From NCBI GenBank assembly GCA_030041005.1, contig JASHOR010000131.1:140692-204691 (forward strand): a stretch of DNA of 64,000 nucleotides, given 5' to 3'. A program made the position numbers and the translations under genes. A model generated the notes under the pieces. That model searched no databases. It saw only the letters and a list, made by a program, of their open reading frames with translations, and was not told the DNA's origin. Below, piece by piece: positions 44,267-56,814 of the stretch (position 1 is its first letter; every line of letters begins with the position of its first letter). This DNA is from Xanthobacteraceae bacterium. Lineage in GTDB: Bacteria > Pseudomonadota > Alphaproteobacteria > Rhizobiales > Xanthobacteraceae.

Positions 44267-44313
44267 AGCATGATCTTTTCGGAAAACCGGCATCCACTTT
44301 TCCCGATCGTGCT
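44267..44313. repeat. GCATGATC-type palindromic repeat
   Basis: AGCATGATC (44267-44275) faces GATCGTGCT (44305-44313) with one mismatch, around TTTTCGGAAAACCGG. This arm-and-core pattern is a short repeat I recall from many Hyphomicrobiales genomes. It ends 13 bases before the zapE ATG. Confidence 0.7.
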
Positions 44314-44326
44314 GTAATACCGAAAC

Positions 44327-46589
<2,263 letters not shown>

Positions 46590-46594
46590 TTAAC

Positions 46595-46808
46595 CCGTCA
46601 CCCTGAGGCGCCCGCGCGCAGCGGGCCTCGAAGGGCGACGGCATTCAAATCGGCTACTGCCGATTTGGACACTAAACAAACATCGCGAAATCGGCTAACG
46701 CCAATTTCGCGCGGCGCCTCGGCCGGCATCGTTCGAGGCTCGCCGAGTTTACCATCGGGCCGGCCACTCCGGGCCGAACCCGTTGGGTCGCACCCCTCAG
46801 GATGACGG
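46595..46808. repeat. compound palindromic repeat between mdh and sucC
   Basis: The outer arms CCGTCACCCTGAGG (46595-46608) and CCTCAGGATGACGG (46795-46808) are inverted and nearly perfect. Inside are two similar hairpins: CAAATCGGC/GCCGATTTG (46646-46667) and CGCGAAATCGGC/GCCAATTTCGCG (46684-46711, one mismatch). A second inner arm pair (GGCCTCGAAGGGCGACGG against a GTTCGAGGCTCGCCG copy) surrounds them. Confidence 0.85.
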
Positions 46809-46818
46809 ACCATTTTCA

Positions 46819-47988
46819 ATGAACATTCACGAATATCAGGCCAAGGCGGTGTTGCGCGAATTCGGCGTGCCGGTGCCGCGCGGGATGGCCGCTTTCAGCG
46901 TCGAGGAAGCCGAAAAAGCCGCCAGAGATCTCGGCGGACCGGTTTGGGTGGTGAAGGCGCAAATTCACGCCGGCGGCCGCGGCAAGGCCGGCGGCGTGAA
47001 GGTGGTGAAGTCGATCGAGGAGGTCAAACGTGAGGCGGCGCGGCTTCTCGGCTCCACATTGGTCACCCACCAGACCGGACCGCACGGCAAACAAGTTCGT
47101 CGGCTCTACATCGAGGAAGGCTCGCAAATAGAGCGCGAATACTACCTGTCGGCACTGATTGATCGTGCCACCTCGCGCGTTGCTTTCGTGGCCTCCACCG
47201 AGGGCGGCATGGAAATCGAGGAGGTCGCGAGAACCAGCCCCGAAAAGATCTTGAGCTTTTCCGTTGATCCGGCGACCGGCTTCATGGCGCATTACGCGCG
47301 CCACGCCGCGCGCGCCCTGGGCTTCGGCCGGGATCTCGTCAAGCAGGCCGAAAGCGTGTTGCCGAAGCTTTATGCCGCCTTTCTCGCCAAGGATATGAGC
47401 CTTCTTGAAGTCAACCCGCTGGTCGTCACCAAGGCCGGCGCACTTGTCTGCCTGGACGCCAAGGTCGCGTTCGACGACAACGCGCTCTACCGCCATCCGG
47501 ATATCGTGGCGCTGCGCGATCTGCACGAGGAGGATGAAAAAGAGATCGAGGCTTCGCGCTACGATCTTAACTATGTCGCGCTCGACGGCACCATCGGCTG
47601 CATGGTCAATGGCGCCGGACTGGCAATGGCGACCATGGATATCATCAAGCTGTACGGCGAGACGCCAGCGAACTTCCTCGATGTCGGCGGCGGCGCCACC
47701 AAGGAGAAGGTGACCGCGGCCTTCAAGATCATCACCTCCGACCGAAGCGTGAGAGGCATTCTCGTGAACATCTTCGGCGGGATCATGCGCTGCGACATCA
47801 TCGCCGAGGGCGTGGTCGCTGCGGTGAAGGAAGTCGGCCTGCGCGTGCCGCTCGTGGTCCGGCTCGAAGGCACCAACGTCGATCTCGGCAAGGAGATCAT
47901 CGGCAAGTCCAATCTCAATGTCACGCCCGCCGACGATCTCGACGACGCCGCGCAAAAGATCGTCAAGGCCGTGAGGGAGGCCGCCTGA
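46819..47988 (+). CDS. sucC: succinyl-CoA synthetase, beta subunit (ADP-forming)
   Basis: A 389-residue ATP-grasp subunit that binds nucleotide and succinate. The N-terminus [51 protein letters not shown] and the subunit-interface [14 protein letters not shown] with [17 protein letters not shown] are diagnostic. The start lies 10 bases after the end of a palindromic repeat, and no good Shine-Dalgarno is visible. The stop overlaps the sucD ATG by one base. Confidence 0.97.
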   Translation: MNIHEYQAKAVLREFGVPVPRGMAAFSVEEAEKAARDLGGPVWVVKAQIHAGGRGKAGGVKVVKSIEEVKREAARLLGSTLVTHQTGPHGKQVRRLYIEEGSQIEREYYLSALIDRATSRVAFVASTEGGMEIEEVARTSPEKILSFSVDPATGFMAHYARHAARALGFGRDLVKQAESVLPKLYAAFLAKDMSLLEVNPLVVTKAGALVCLDAKVAFDDNALYRHPDIVALRDLHEEDEKEIEASRYDLNYVALDGTIGCMVNGAGLAMATMDIIKLYGETPANFLDVGGGATKEKVTAAFKIITSDRSVRGILVNIFGGIMRCDIIAEGVVAAVKEVGLRVPLVVRLEGTNVDLGKEIIGKSNLNVTPADDLDDAAQKIVKAVREAA

Positions 47989-48872
47989 TGTCCGTCCTCA
48001 TCGACAAAGCCACCAAGGTCATTTGCCAGGGCTTTACCGGCAAGAACGGCACCTTCCATTCGGAGCAGGCGATCGCCTACGGCACCAGGATGGTCGGCGG
48101 CACCTCGCCGGGAAAGGGCGGATCGACGCACCTCGGCCTTCCGGTGTTCGACACGGTGCATGAAGCGCGCGCCAAAACCGGGTGTGATGCCAGCGTCATC
48201 TACGTTCCTCCGCCGGGCGCGGCGGACGCCATTTGCGAAGCCATCGACGCCGAAATCCCGCTGATCGTCTGCATTACCGAAGGCATCCCCGTACTCGACA
48301 TGGTCAAGGTCAAGCGCGCGCTCTGCGGCTCCAAATCACGGCTGATCGGACCGAACTGTCCCGGAGTGATGACGGCGGGCCAGTGCAAGATTGGCATCAT
48401 GCCGGGCAATATCTTCCAGCCCGGCAAGGTCGGCATCGTCTCGCGGTCCGGAACGCTTACCTACGAGGCGGTATTTCAGACTACCCGCGAGGGCTTGGGG
48501 CAGACCACCGCCGTCGGGATCGGCGGTGATCCGGTGAAGGGAACGGACTTCATCGAGATCCTCGAAATGTTCCTCGCGGATAAGGCCACCGAGGCGATCA
48601 TCATGATCGGCGAGATCGGCGGGGCGTCCGAAGAGGATGCGGCCCAATTCCTCAAGGATGAGGCCAAGCGGGGGCGCAAGAGGCCGACGGTCGGCTTCAT
48701 TGCCGGGCGCACTGCGCCACCCGGCCGCCGCATGGGACACGCCGGTGCCATCATTGCCGGCAACAAAGGCGGCGCCGAATCGAAAATCGCCGCGATGGAA
48801 GATGCCGGCATCAAGGTTTCCCCATCGCCGGCACGCCTGGGCAAAACCCTGGCTGAAATATTGAAACGGTAA
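47988..48872 (+). CDS. sucD: succinyl-CoA synthetase, alpha subunit
   Basis: A 294-residue CoA-binding subunit carrying the phosphorylated active-site histidine in [20 protein letters not shown] (within the sequence after GRTAPPGR). The CoA fold begins [17 protein letters not shown], with [26 protein letters not shown] and [12 protein letters not shown]. The start overlaps sucC (TGATG). Confidence 0.97.
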   Translation: MSVLIDKATKVICQGFTGKNGTFHSEQAIAYGTRMVGGTSPGKGGSTHLGLPVFDTVHEARAKTGCDASVIYVPPPGAADAICEAIDAEIPLIVCITEGIPVLDMVKVKRALCGSKSRLIGPNCPGVMTAGQCKIGIMPGNIFQPGKVGIVSRSGTLTYEAVFQTTREGLGQTTAVGIGGDPVKGTDFIEILEMFLADKATEAIIMIGEIGGASEEDAAQFLKDEAKRGRKRPTVGFIAGRTAPPGRRMGHAGAIIAGNKGGAESKIAAMEDAGIKVSPSPARLGKTLAEILKR

Positions 48873-49052
48873 TTCATTATTTCTGTCTTTTGTCTGCCGC
48901 AGAGGGCCCCTAAATATGGCTTAGCCCCTGCGGCGGGCCGGGCCGATTCGGGTTTTCGCAAACTCGTTGGTCAGTTTTTTCTGCTTTTCTCTTGCCGGGG
49001 GCTGCCCCGGAAGCAGTCGCCAGCATGGCCTACAGGCGCGCAAGGAACTCCA

Positions 49053-52010
49053 ATGTCTCGACAGGACGCGAACGCAGCTTTCGCCATCAGCTCATTTCTC
49101 TACGGCGGCAATGCCTCCTACATCGATGACCTTTATGCCCGTTACGAGGCCGATCCCAAGGCGGTCGACGCGCAATGGCAATCGTTCTTCCAAAGCCTCA
49201 AGGACGACGCCGCCGATGTCGCACGGAATGCCCGAGGGCCGTCCTGGCAACGGGCCGGCTGGCCGCCGCTGGAACGCGGCGATCTCGTCGTCGCGCTCGA
49301 CGGCGATTGGGAGTCGGCCGCTGCGACAATCGGCAGCAAGGTTCAGGCGCAGGCGCATGGCCGCGGCGTCGAACTTGCCGCGGCCGATGTCGAGCGCGCC
49401 ACCCGCGACTCGATCCACGCCCTGATGCTGATCCGTGCTTACCGGGCGCGCGGCCACTTTCATGCCAATCTCGATCCGCTCGGCCTTGAGCCGCCCAAGA
49501 ACCAGGATGAACTCGATCCGCGTACCTACGGTTTCGCCCCAGCCGATCTGGATCGGCCGATTTTTCTCGACAATGTGCTGGGTCTCGAATTCGGCACCGT
49601 CGCCCAGATCGTTGCCATCCTGCGCCGTACCTATTGTCAGACGCTCGGCGTCGAATTTCTGCACATTTCCAACGCCGCGCAGAAAGCATGGATGCAGGAG
49701 CGCATCGAAGGGCCCGACAAGGAGATCACCTTCACCCGGGAGGGCAAGCGCGCCATCCTCAACAAGCTGGTCGAGGCGGAAGGATTCGAGAAGTTCTGCG
49801 ACCTGAAATTCACCGGCACCAAACGCTTCGGCCTCGACGGCGGCGAAGCGATGATCCCGGCGTTGGAGCAGATCATCAAGCGCGGTGGCGCGCTGGGGGT
49901 GCTCGAAATCGTCATCGGCATGCCGCACCGCGGACGCCTGAACGTGCTGGCGCAGGTCATGGGCAAGCCGCACCGCGCCATTTTCCATGAGTTCAAGGGC
50001 GGCTCGTCAACCCCGAACGAGATCGAAGGCTCGGGCGACGTCAAATATCACCTGGGCGCCTCGTCCGACCGCGAGTTCGACAACAACAAGGTGCACCTGT
50101 CGCTCACCGCCAATCCGTCGCATCTGGAAATCGTTGATCCGGTCGTGCTGGGCAAGGTGCGCGCCAAGCAGGATCAGCACGGCGCTACGCCCGCCGATCG
50201 CCGCATGGTGATGCCGCTATTGATCCACGGCGATGCCTCGTTCGCCGGTCAAGGCGTGGTTGCGGAGTCGTTCGGGCTGTCCGGATTGCGCGGCCACCGC
50301 ACCGGCGGGTCGGTGCATTTCATTCTCAACAACCAGATCGGCTTCACGACGAGCCCGCGCTACTCGCGCTCCTCGCCGTATCCGTCCGACGTGGCCAAGA
50401 TGATCGAGGCGCCGATTTTTCACATCAACGGCGACGATCCGGAGGCCGTCGTGTTCGCCGCCAAGGTGGCGACCGAATTCCGCCAGAAATTTCAGAAGCC
50501 GGTCGTCATCGACATGTTCTGCTATCGCCGTCACGGCCACAACGAGGGCGACGAGCCTTCGTTCACCCAGCCGTTGATGTACAAGGCGATCGCGGGGCAC
50601 CCGACCACGCTCGAAATCTACGGCAAGAAACTGCTCGGCGAGGGCGTGGTCGCGGCCGGCGAAATAGACAAGATGAAGGCCGATTGGCGCGCCCGGCTCG
50701 ACGCCGAGCTTGAGGCGGCGCAAAGCTACCGCGCCAACAAGGCCGATTGGCTCGACGGCCGCTGGTCCGGGTTCAAGACCGGGGGAGACGCCGACGGTCC
50801 GCGGCGCGGCAGGACGGGCGTCGAGATCGCGACGCTGAAGGCGCTCGGCGAGAAAATCACCACGCTGCCGCCCGGCTTCCACCTGCATCGAACGCTGGCA
50901 CGCTTCCTGGAACATCGCCGCCGCTCGATCGAGACGGGCACCGACATCGATTGGGCTACCGGCGAGGCGCTGGCCATCTGCTCGTTGCTGATTGAGGGAC
51001 GCCGGGTGCGATTGTCGGGGCAGGACAGCGAACGTGGCACCTTTTCGCAACGCCATTCCGTGCTTGTCGACCAGGACAGCGAGGAACGCTACACGCCGTT
51101 CAATCATGTTGGCGACGGGCAGGCGCGTTTTGAAGTCATCAATTCGATGCTTTCGGAAGAGGCCGTGCTCGGCTTCGAGTACGGCTACTCGCTCGCCGAA
51201 CCGAATGCGCTCACCATGTGGGAAGCGCAGTTCGGCGACTTCGCCAACGGGGCGCAGGTGATCTTCGATCAGTTCATCTCATCCGGCGAGCGCAAGTGGC
51301 TGCGCATGTCGGGGCTGGTGTGCCTGTTGCCGCACGGCTACGAAGGACAGGGCCCGGAACATTCCTCGGCGCGGCTCGAACGCTTTTTGCAGATGTGCGC
51401 CGAGGACAACATGCAGGTGGCGAACTGCACCACGCCGGCCAATTACTTTCACATCTTGCGCCGCCAACTCAGGCGCGATTTCCGCAAGCCGCTCATCCTG
51501 ATGACGCCGAAGTCGCTGCTGCGGCATCGCCGCGCCGTCTCTCAGCTCGATGAGATGGGACCGGATACGACCTTTCATCGGCTGCTGTGGGACGACGCGC
51601 AGAGACGTCCCGACGGGAAGCTGACGCTCGTGCCCGATGCCAGGATTCGCCGCGTCGTGCTGTGCTCGGGCAAGGTGTATTTCGATCTGCTGGAGGAACG
51701 CGAGAAGCGCGGCATCGACGATATCTATCTGCTGCGCATCGAGCAGCTCTATCCGTTCCCGACCAAGGCGGTGATGGTCGAGCTTTCGCGTTTCAAGGAG
51801 GCGGAGATCGTCTGGTGTCAGGAAGAACCGCGCAATATGGGGGCGTGGGTGTTCGTCGACATTTTCCTGCAATGGGTGCTCAATCAGATCGGAGCAAAAT
51901 ATCGCCGCCCGCGCTATACGGGTCGTCCCGCCTCGGCGTCCACTGCGGTAGGGCAGATGTCGCAGCATCTGGCGCAACTGAAGCAATTTTTGCAGGACGC
52001 GTTGGGATAG
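49053..52010 (+). CDS. sucA: 2-oxoglutarate dehydrogenase E1 component
   Basis: A 985-residue thiamine-diphosphate enzyme that decarboxylates 2-oxoglutarate and passes succinyl to SucB. N-terminal SSFLYGGNASYIDDLYARYEADP matches the E1 leader. The ThDP fold shows IGMPHRGRLNVLAQVMGKP, HGDASFAGQGVVAESFGL, and the GDG-like IDMFCYRRHGHNEGDEP. The second half has TFSQRHSVLVDQ, EYGYSLAEPNALTMWEAQFG and LPHGYEGQGPEHSSARLERF. AAGGA precedes the ATG by six bases. 180 bp separate it from sucD with nothing definable. Confidence 0.97.
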   Translation: MSRQDANAAFAISSFLYGGNASYIDDLYARYEADPKAVDAQWQSFFQSLKDDAADVARNARGPSWQRAGWPPLERGDLVVALDGDWESAAATIGSKVQAQAHGRGVELAAADVERATRDSIHALMLIRAYRARGHFHANLDPLGLEPPKNQDELDPRTYGFAPADLDRPIFLDNVLGLEFGTVAQIVAILRRTYCQTLGVEFLHISNAAQKAWMQERIEGPDKEITFTREGKRAILNKLVEAEGFEKFCDLKFTGTKRFGLDGGEAMIPALEQIIKRGGALGVLEIVIGMPHRGRLNVLAQVMGKPHRAIFHEFKGGSSTPNEIEGSGDVKYHLGASSDREFDNNKVHLSLTANPSHLEIVDPVVLGKVRAKQDQHGATPADRRMVMPLLIHGDASFAGQGVVAESFGLSGLRGHRTGGSVHFILNNQIGFTTSPRYSRSSPYPSDVAKMIEAPIFHINGDDPEAVVFAAKVATEFRQKFQKPVVIDMFCYRRHGHNEGDEPSFTQPLMYKAIAGHPTTLEIYGKKLLGEGVVAAGEIDKMKADWRARLDAELEAAQSYRANKADWLDGRWSGFKTGGDADGPRRGRTGVEIATLKALGEKITTLPPGFHLHRTLARFLEHRRRSIETGTDIDWATGEALAICSLLIEGRRVRLSGQDSERGTFSQRHSVLVDQDSEERYTPFNHVGDGQARFEVINSMLSEEAVLGFEYGYSLAEPNALTMWEAQFGDFANGAQVIFDQFISSGERKWLRMSGLVCLLPHGYEGQGPEHSSARLERFLQMCAEDNMQVANCTTPANYFHILRRQLRRDFRKPLILMTPKSLLRHRRAVSQLDEMGPDTTFHRLLWDDAQRRPDGKLTLVPDARIRRVVLCSGKVYFDLLEEREKRGIDDIYLLRIEQLYPFPTKAVMVELSRFKEAEIVWCQEEPRNMGAWVFVDIFLQWVLNQIGAKYRRPRYTGRPASASTAVGQMSQHLAQLKQFLQDALG

Positions 52011-52133
52011 CGGACAAGTCGGGTACGGACGGCAGATCGAACCTCTGCTCCGTTCGCCGCGTTAGTCCGCGGTGCGCCGCTCCGCAAACGGTCTCGGTGC
52101 CGCGAGCGGACTTACAAACGAGGAATGCTACCC

Positions 52134-53447
52134 ATGGCCGAAATACGTGTCCCTGCACTCGGCGAATCGGTGACCCAGGCGACCATCGGCAAATGGTTCA
52201 AGAAGCCGGGCGAGGCGGTCGCCGTCGATGAGCCGGTGGTGGAACTGGAAACAGACAAGGTGACGATCGAGGTGCCGGCGCCGGCGGCCGGGGTGCTGGC
52301 CGACGTCGCGGCTAAAGACGGCGACACGGTTGCGGTCGGCGCGCTGCTCGGCGAGATCAAGGAAGGGGCCGGTGCCGTGCCGACAGGGCGGCCGGATCAG
52401 AAAATCGAACGCGCCAAGCCAATCGAGGCCGGCCCCGAAGAAACGATTTCGAAAGAGCAGGCCCGGCCGGCCGAGCCGGCAGCCCGCGTCGCGCCGCCGA
52501 AACCGGTTGCCGGCAAGGCGAACGTTGCCGAGAAGCCGGCCGCCGAAGCGGTGCTGTCCCCATCGGTGCGCAAGCTTGCCACCGAAAGCGGCATGGATGT
52601 TTCCGCGGTCTCCGGCACCGGCAAGGATGGCCGCGTCACCAAAGGCGACATGCTCGCCGCCATCGAGCGTGCGGCGGCGCAGCCGACGCCGGTCGCCGCG
52701 CCCGCCGCGGCAATCCAGGTGCGCGCCCCTTCACCCCCGGACGATGCCGCACGCGAGGAGCGCGTGCGCATGACGCGGTTGCGCCAGACCATCGCTCGGC
52801 GGCTGAAAGAGGCGCAGAACGCCGCCGCGATGCTCACGACCTTCAACGAGGTCGACATGACGCAGGTCATGGCGCTGCGCGCCCAATACCGCGATCTGTT
52901 CGAGAAGAAGCACGGTACGAGGCTCGGCTTCATGGGCTTCTTCGTGCGCGCCTGCGTGCAGGCGCTCAAAGACATTCCCGCTGTCAATGCCGAGATCGAC
53001 GGAGCCGATATCATCTACAAGAACTACTACCATATCGGCATCGCGGTCGGCAGCGAGCGCGGCCTGGTGGTGCCAGTGGTGCGCGACTGCGACCGGAAAT
53101 CGCTCGCCGAGATCGAGAAGGCGGTCGCGGACTTTGGCCGCCGGGCCCGTGACGGCTCGCTCAAGATCGAGGAATTGCAGGGCGGAACGTTCTCGATCAC
53201 CAACGGCGGCATCTACGGCTCGCTGATGTCCACGCCGATTCTCAATGCGCCGCAATCCGGCATTCTCGGCATGCACAAGATTCAGGAGCGGCCGATGGTC
53301 GTCGGCGGCAAGATCGAGCCCCGGCCGATGATGTATCTCGCCTTGTCCTACGACCATCGCGTGGTCGACGGCCGTGAGGCCGTCACCTTCCTGGTGAGGG
53401 TGAAAGAAAACCTGGAGGACCCGGCGCGGCTGGTGTTGGATTTGTGA
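52134..53447 (+). CDS. sucB: 2-oxoglutarate dehydrogenase E2 (dihydrolipoyllysine succinyltransferase)
   Basis: A 437-residue core subunit. The single lipoyl domain (1-80) has the target lysine in [17 protein letters not shown]. An Ala/Pro-rich linker follows, then the E3-binding domain ([20 protein letters not shown], about 145-180), a second linker and the catalytic domain with [20 protein letters not shown] and the active-site His in [17 protein letters not shown] 52134 is chosen: GAGGA lies ten bases upstream, while the ATG at 52125 would be only one base from it. Confidence 0.97.
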   Translation: MAEIRVPALGESVTQATIGKWFKKPGEAVAVDEPVVELETDKVTIEVPAPAAGVLADVAAKDGDTVAVGALLGEIKEGAGAVPTGRPDQKIERAKPIEAGPEETISKEQARPAEPAARVAPPKPVAGKANVAEKPAAEAVLSPSVRKLATESGMDVSAVSGTGKDGRVTKGDMLAAIERAAAQPTPVAAPAAAIQVRAPSPPDDAAREERVRMTRLRQTIARRLKEAQNAAAMLTTFNEVDMTQVMALRAQYRDLFEKKHGTRLGFMGFFVRACVQALKDIPAVNAEIDGADIIYKNYYHIGIAVGSERGLVVPVVRDCDRKSLAEIEKAVADFGRRARDGSLKIEELQGGTFSITNGGIYGSLMSTPILNAPQSGILGMHKIQERPMVVGGKIEPRPMMYLALSYDHRVVDGREAVTFLVRVKENLEDPARLVLDL

Positions 53448-53454
53448 TTGTCAT

Positions 53455-53575
53455 CTCGCTCCCCGGGGGACGAGGGCGCGAGCGCAGCGGGCGCGTGAGG
53501 TAACTCGCGGCGCGAAGTTAACCCTTCATCCGATCCTCGGGCTTTCGCCTTCGGATCGACCGCTCTCGCAAGGAA
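53455..53575. repeat. repeat region between sucB and lpdA
   Basis: A GC-rich stretch with small dyads, the clearest being a GATCC...GGATC hairpin around CGGGCTTTCGCCTTC near 53534-53560, plus GCGAGCGCAGCGGGCGCG. It looks like a degenerate copy of the palindromic repeats seen elsewhere here. Confidence 0.4.
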
Positions 53576-53602
53576 GCGGCGAACATAGGTCAGCGTGCGA
53601 TC

Positions 53603-55006
53603 ATGCCTATCTACGACCTCATCGTCATCGGCACCGGCCCCGGCGGCTATGTCTGCGCCATTCGCGCGGCGCAGCTCGGCTTAAAGACGGCGGTGGTCGA
53701 GAAGGACGCGACCTTCGGTGGGACGTGCCTTAACGTTGGCTGCATTCCGTCCAAGGCGATGCTGCATGCCTCCGAGCTTTACGAGGAGGCCGGCCACTCG
53801 TTCGTGCAAATGGGCATCAACGTCGGCAAGCCGAGTGTCGATCTTGCGGCGCTGCTCAAATACAAGGATCAGAACGTCGACAGCAACGTCAAAGGTGTCG
53901 CCTTTCTGTTCAAGAAGAACAAGATCGAAGCATTTCGCGGTACTGGCCGCATCGTCGCACCCGGCAAGGTCGAAGTGAAAGCGGACGACGGCAAGACGCA
54001 GACGCTCGAGGCCAAAAACGTCGTCATCGCCACCGGCTCCGATGTCGCCCGCCTGAACGGCATCACGATCGACGAGAAGCGGATCGTCTCGTCGACCGGC
54101 GCGCTGAGCCTTCCCGAGGTGCCGAAGAAGCTGCTCGTCGTCGGCGCCGGCATCATCGGCATGGAGCTTGGCTCGGTGTGGCGGCGGCTCGGCGCCGATG
54201 TGACAGTCGTCGAGTTTCTCGATCACATCCTGCCGGGAATCGATTCCGAGGTTGCGCGGCAATTCCACCGCATCCAGCAGAAGCAGGGGATTGCCTTCAG
54301 GTTGTCGTCGAAAGTCGCGGCCGTCGATACCGCCGGAAAGACGCTCAAGGTGAAGGTTGAGCCCGCCGCCGGAAGCGCTGCGGACATAGTTGAAGCCGAT
54401 GTCGTTCTCGTGGCCATTGGCCGCGTGCCTTATACCGAGGGGCTCGGACTCGAAGCGGTCGGCGTCGCCAAGGACAATCGCGGCCGCGTCACGGTCGATG
54501 CGCATTATCGCACCAGTGCCGCCGGCATCTATGCCATCGGCGACGTCATCGCCGGGCCGATGCTCGCCCACAAGGCCGAGGACGAGGGCGTGGCGGTGGC
54601 CGAAATCCTGGCCGGGCAGGCTGGCCACGTGAACTACGATGTGATCCCGAACGTCGTCTACACCTTCCCGGAGATCGCCAGCGTAGGCAAAAGCGAGGAA
54701 GAGCTGAAAGCCGCGGGCGTCACTTACAATACCGGCAAATTCCCATTCACCGCCAACGCGCGCGCACGCGCCAATCTGGCGACCGAGGGTTTCGTCAAAA
54801 TCCTCGCCGACGCCAAGACCGACCGCGTGTTGGGAGTGCACATTCTCGGACCCGACGCCGAAACCATGATAGCGGAGGCCGCCATCGCCATGGAGTTCGG
54901 CGCTTCATCGGAGGACATTGCTCGCACCTGCCATGCCCACCCCACGTTAAGCGAGGCGATGAAGGAGGCGGCGCTGGCGGTCGCCAAGCGCGCCATCAAC
55001 ATGTAA
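53603..55006 (+). CDS. lpdA: dihydrolipoyl dehydrogenase
   Basis: A 467-residue flavoprotein E3 that reoxidises dihydrolipoamide in 2-oxoacid dehydrogenase complexes. FAD binding: IVIGTGPGGYVCAIRAAQLG. Redox disulfide: GGTCLNVGCIPSKAML. NAD binding: LLVVGAGIIGMELGSVWRRLG. Central YAIGDVIAGPMLAHKAEDEG and the dimer-interface His in ARTCHAHPTLSEAM are present. Its position after sucB suggests assignment to the 2-oxoglutarate complex, though E3 may also be shared. Confidence 0.97.
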   Translation: MPIYDLIVIGTGPGGYVCAIRAAQLGLKTAVVEKDATFGGTCLNVGCIPSKAMLHASELYEEAGHSFVQMGINVGKPSVDLAALLKYKDQNVDSNVKGVAFLFKKNKIEAFRGTGRIVAPGKVEVKADDGKTQTLEAKNVVIATGSDVARLNGITIDEKRIVSSTGALSLPEVPKKLLVVGAGIIGMELGSVWRRLGADVTVVEFLDHILPGIDSEVARQFHRIQQKQGIAFRLSSKVAAVDTAGKTLKVKVEPAAGSAADIVEADVVLVAIGRVPYTEGLGLEAVGVAKDNRGRVTVDAHYRTSAAGIYAIGDVIAGPMLAHKAEDEGVAVAEILAGQAGHVNYDVIPNVVYTFPEIASVGKSEEELKAAGVTYNTGKFPFTANARARANLATEGFVKILADAKTDRVLGVHILGPDAETMIAEAAIAMEFGASSEDIARTCHAHPTLSEAMKEAALAVAKRAINM

Positions 55007-55008
55007 TA

Positions 55009-55120
55009 GTCATTGCGAGCCAACGGACCCGCGCGAAGTCGCGCGGTCCGATGACAGGCTCCGCGAAGCAATCTGGCCCTGTGCCAACTTTGCTTTGTCG
55101 CTTCGCTCCCCGCAATGACG
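55009..55120. repeat. palindromic repeat after lpdA
   Basis: GTCATTGCG (55009-55017) faces CGCAATGAC (55111-55119). Inside, GGACC-GCGCG arms around AAGT form a hairpin (about 55025-55049), and AGGCTCCGCGAAGCAATC follows. It starts three bases after the lpdA stop and fills most of the gap to the next gene. Confidence 0.75.
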
Positions 55121-55148
55121 AGGCAATCAGCCGGACATTGATCGCCGC

Positions 55149-56810
55149 ATGGTCGACGCCATCACCACGCAGGTCGTGCGCAACCGCATCTCCAGCCTGA
55201 TGCAGGAGATGCATTACCATTTCTACCGTTCGGGCTATTCGACCATTATTCGCGAGTCGCGCGATTTTTCCTGCGTGATCCTCGACGACCGCGGCGGACT
55301 CATCGTGGCGCCGCCGATGTTTTTTCACGCGCCGGTGTACCGCCACCTGGTTGGAACCATTCTGCAGCGTTATGGCGCGCAAAATCTCCGCGCCGGCGAC
55401 ATGTTCGTCTGCAATCATCCCTATGAGGGCGGCCTGCCGCATGTGTCGGACATGGCCTTCGTCGCGCCCATTCTTTCCGGTGAGACACTCGTCGGCTTCG
55501 CCGGATCGATCGCGCACAAGGCCGACGTCGGCGGCACCATGCCGGGCTCGACGTCGGCGAGCGCGACCGAGATTTTTCAGGAAGGGCTGCTGCTGCCGCC
55601 GGTGAAAATCCATTCGGCCGGCGTCTTCTGCGCGGAGCTGGAGCGGTTGATCCTCGCCAACAGCCGCCAGCCGGAGCTGGTGCGCGGCGACATGCACGCG
55701 CAAATGGCAGCGACCCAAATGGGCGTCGACCGCATGCTGCACACCTGTCGGCAGTTCGGCGTCGCCGCGGTCGTGGACGCGTTCGCGGCGCTGCTCAAGG
55801 GCGCCGCGGACGAGTTGCGGGCAGCGATCAAAGCGCTGCCGGACGGCGAAGCCGCCGCGGAAGGCTTCATGGACAACGACGGGGTCGAGCTCGATCGGCC
55901 GGTGCGCTTTGCCGCCACCATCCGGGTCGCCCGCGGCGAGATCGAATTCGATTTCAGCAACAGCGACCGGCAGGCGAAGGGCCCGGTCAATTTGCGTCCG
56001 TCCATGGTCGAGGCCTGCGTGTTCTATTGCCTGATCGGCGGGCTCGATCCGAAGCTCAATTTCAACGACGGCATGCGCGAGGCGGTGCGCTTCAAATACG
56101 CCCCCGACACCGTGACCAATGCGAGCCCGCCGGCGCCGGTGAGTTCGTATCAGGCGGCCAATCTCAAGCTCGTCGACGTGATCCTGGAAGCTTTGGCGCC
56201 ATTCCGTCCCGAGCGCGCGGTCGCAAATGCCGGATCGAGCGGCGCGCTGCTGATCTCCTGGAACGGCGGGGGCCGGCCGGGCCAGCCGTCGCTGCAATAC
56301 GAAATCCTCGGCTCCGCCTATGGCGGCGGCAACAGCAATGACGGCGCTTCGGCGTTGGCCACGCATTTGAGCAATCTGCACATCACGCCTATCGAGATTT
56401 TGGAGTCGGAGTTCCCGTGCCGAATCCTTGAGTTCGATCTGGCCAGGGATTCGGGCGGCGCTGGCGAGTTCCGCGGCGGTCTGGCGTTTCGGCGCCTGTA
56501 CGAATTGCTCCAGGACGCAACGGTGGTCCGACGCTACGACCGCGCCCGCTTTCCGCCCAACGGCGTTGCCGGCGGCAAGCCCGGCGGTCGCAGCCGCTTC
56601 GTCGTGCATCTGGGTGCCGACAACGAACGGGAAACTCCGGCGTCCGGTCGCTATGAGTTGCGCGCCGGCGAACGTTTCCTGCTGCAAAGCGCCGGCGGCG
56701 GCGGCTACGGCGATCCGCGAAAGCGCGATCGCGCTGCGCTTCGTCGCGACGTTGCCGAAGGCTACGTGTCGGTGGAGACTGCAACGCGCGAGTACGATTT
56801 GAAGGGTTGA
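55149..56810 (+). CDS. hydantoinase B/oxoprolinase family protein
   Basis: A 553-residue HyuB-like subunit. Family blocks are the N-terminal NRISSLMQEMHYHFYRSGYS, CVILDDRGGLIVAPPMFFHA, GDMFVCNHPYEGGLPHVSD, FAGSIAHKADVGGTMPGS and the C-terminal LQSAGGGGYGDPRKRDRAAL. HyuB works with HyuA in ATP-dependent hydrolysis of N-methylhydantoin, 5-oxoproline or related rings, or in acetophenone/acetone carboxylase-like complexes. No HyuA gene is in this window. The dehydrogenase gene starts four bases after its stop, so the two form an operon. Confidence 0.88.
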   Translation: MVDAITTQVVRNRISSLMQEMHYHFYRSGYSTIIRESRDFSCVILDDRGGLIVAPPMFFHAPVYRHLVGTILQRYGAQNLRAGDMFVCNHPYEGGLPHVSDMAFVAPILSGETLVGFAGSIAHKADVGGTMPGSTSASATEIFQEGLLLPPVKIHSAGVFCAELERLILANSRQPELVRGDMHAQMAATQMGVDRMLHTCRQFGVAAVVDAFAALLKGAADELRAAIKALPDGEAAAEGFMDNDGVELDRPVRFAATIRVARGEIEFDFSNSDRQAKGPVNLRPSMVEACVFYCLIGGLDPKLNFNDGMREAVRFKYAPDTVTNASPPAPVSSYQAANLKLVDVILEALAPFRPERAVANAGSSGALLISWNGGGRPGQPSLQYEILGSAYGGGNSNDGASALATHLSNLHITPIEILESEFPCRILEFDLARDSGGAGEFRGGLAFRRLYELLQDATVVRRYDRARFPPNGVAGGKPGGRSRFVVHLGADNERETPASGRYELRAGERFLLQSAGGGGYGDPRKRDRAALRRDVAEGYVSVETATREYDLKG

Positions 56811-56814
56811 TTGC

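Larger units (their letters stand above)
43927..44326. other. intergenic region upstream of zapE with dyads
   Basis: A 400-bp stretch. A nested dyad at 44102-44176 and a palindromic repeat at 44267-44313 are listed separately. An open frame of 109 codons runs through it (43988-44317), but its composition (cysteine-rich, low-complexity start) and its overlap with the repeat argue against coding. No other feature seen. Confidence 0.5.

Noticed and set aside
43988..44317. 109-codon open frame upstream of zapE
   Set aside because: It runs through a dyad and a palindromic repeat, has an odd cysteine-rich composition, and no clear ribosome binding site.
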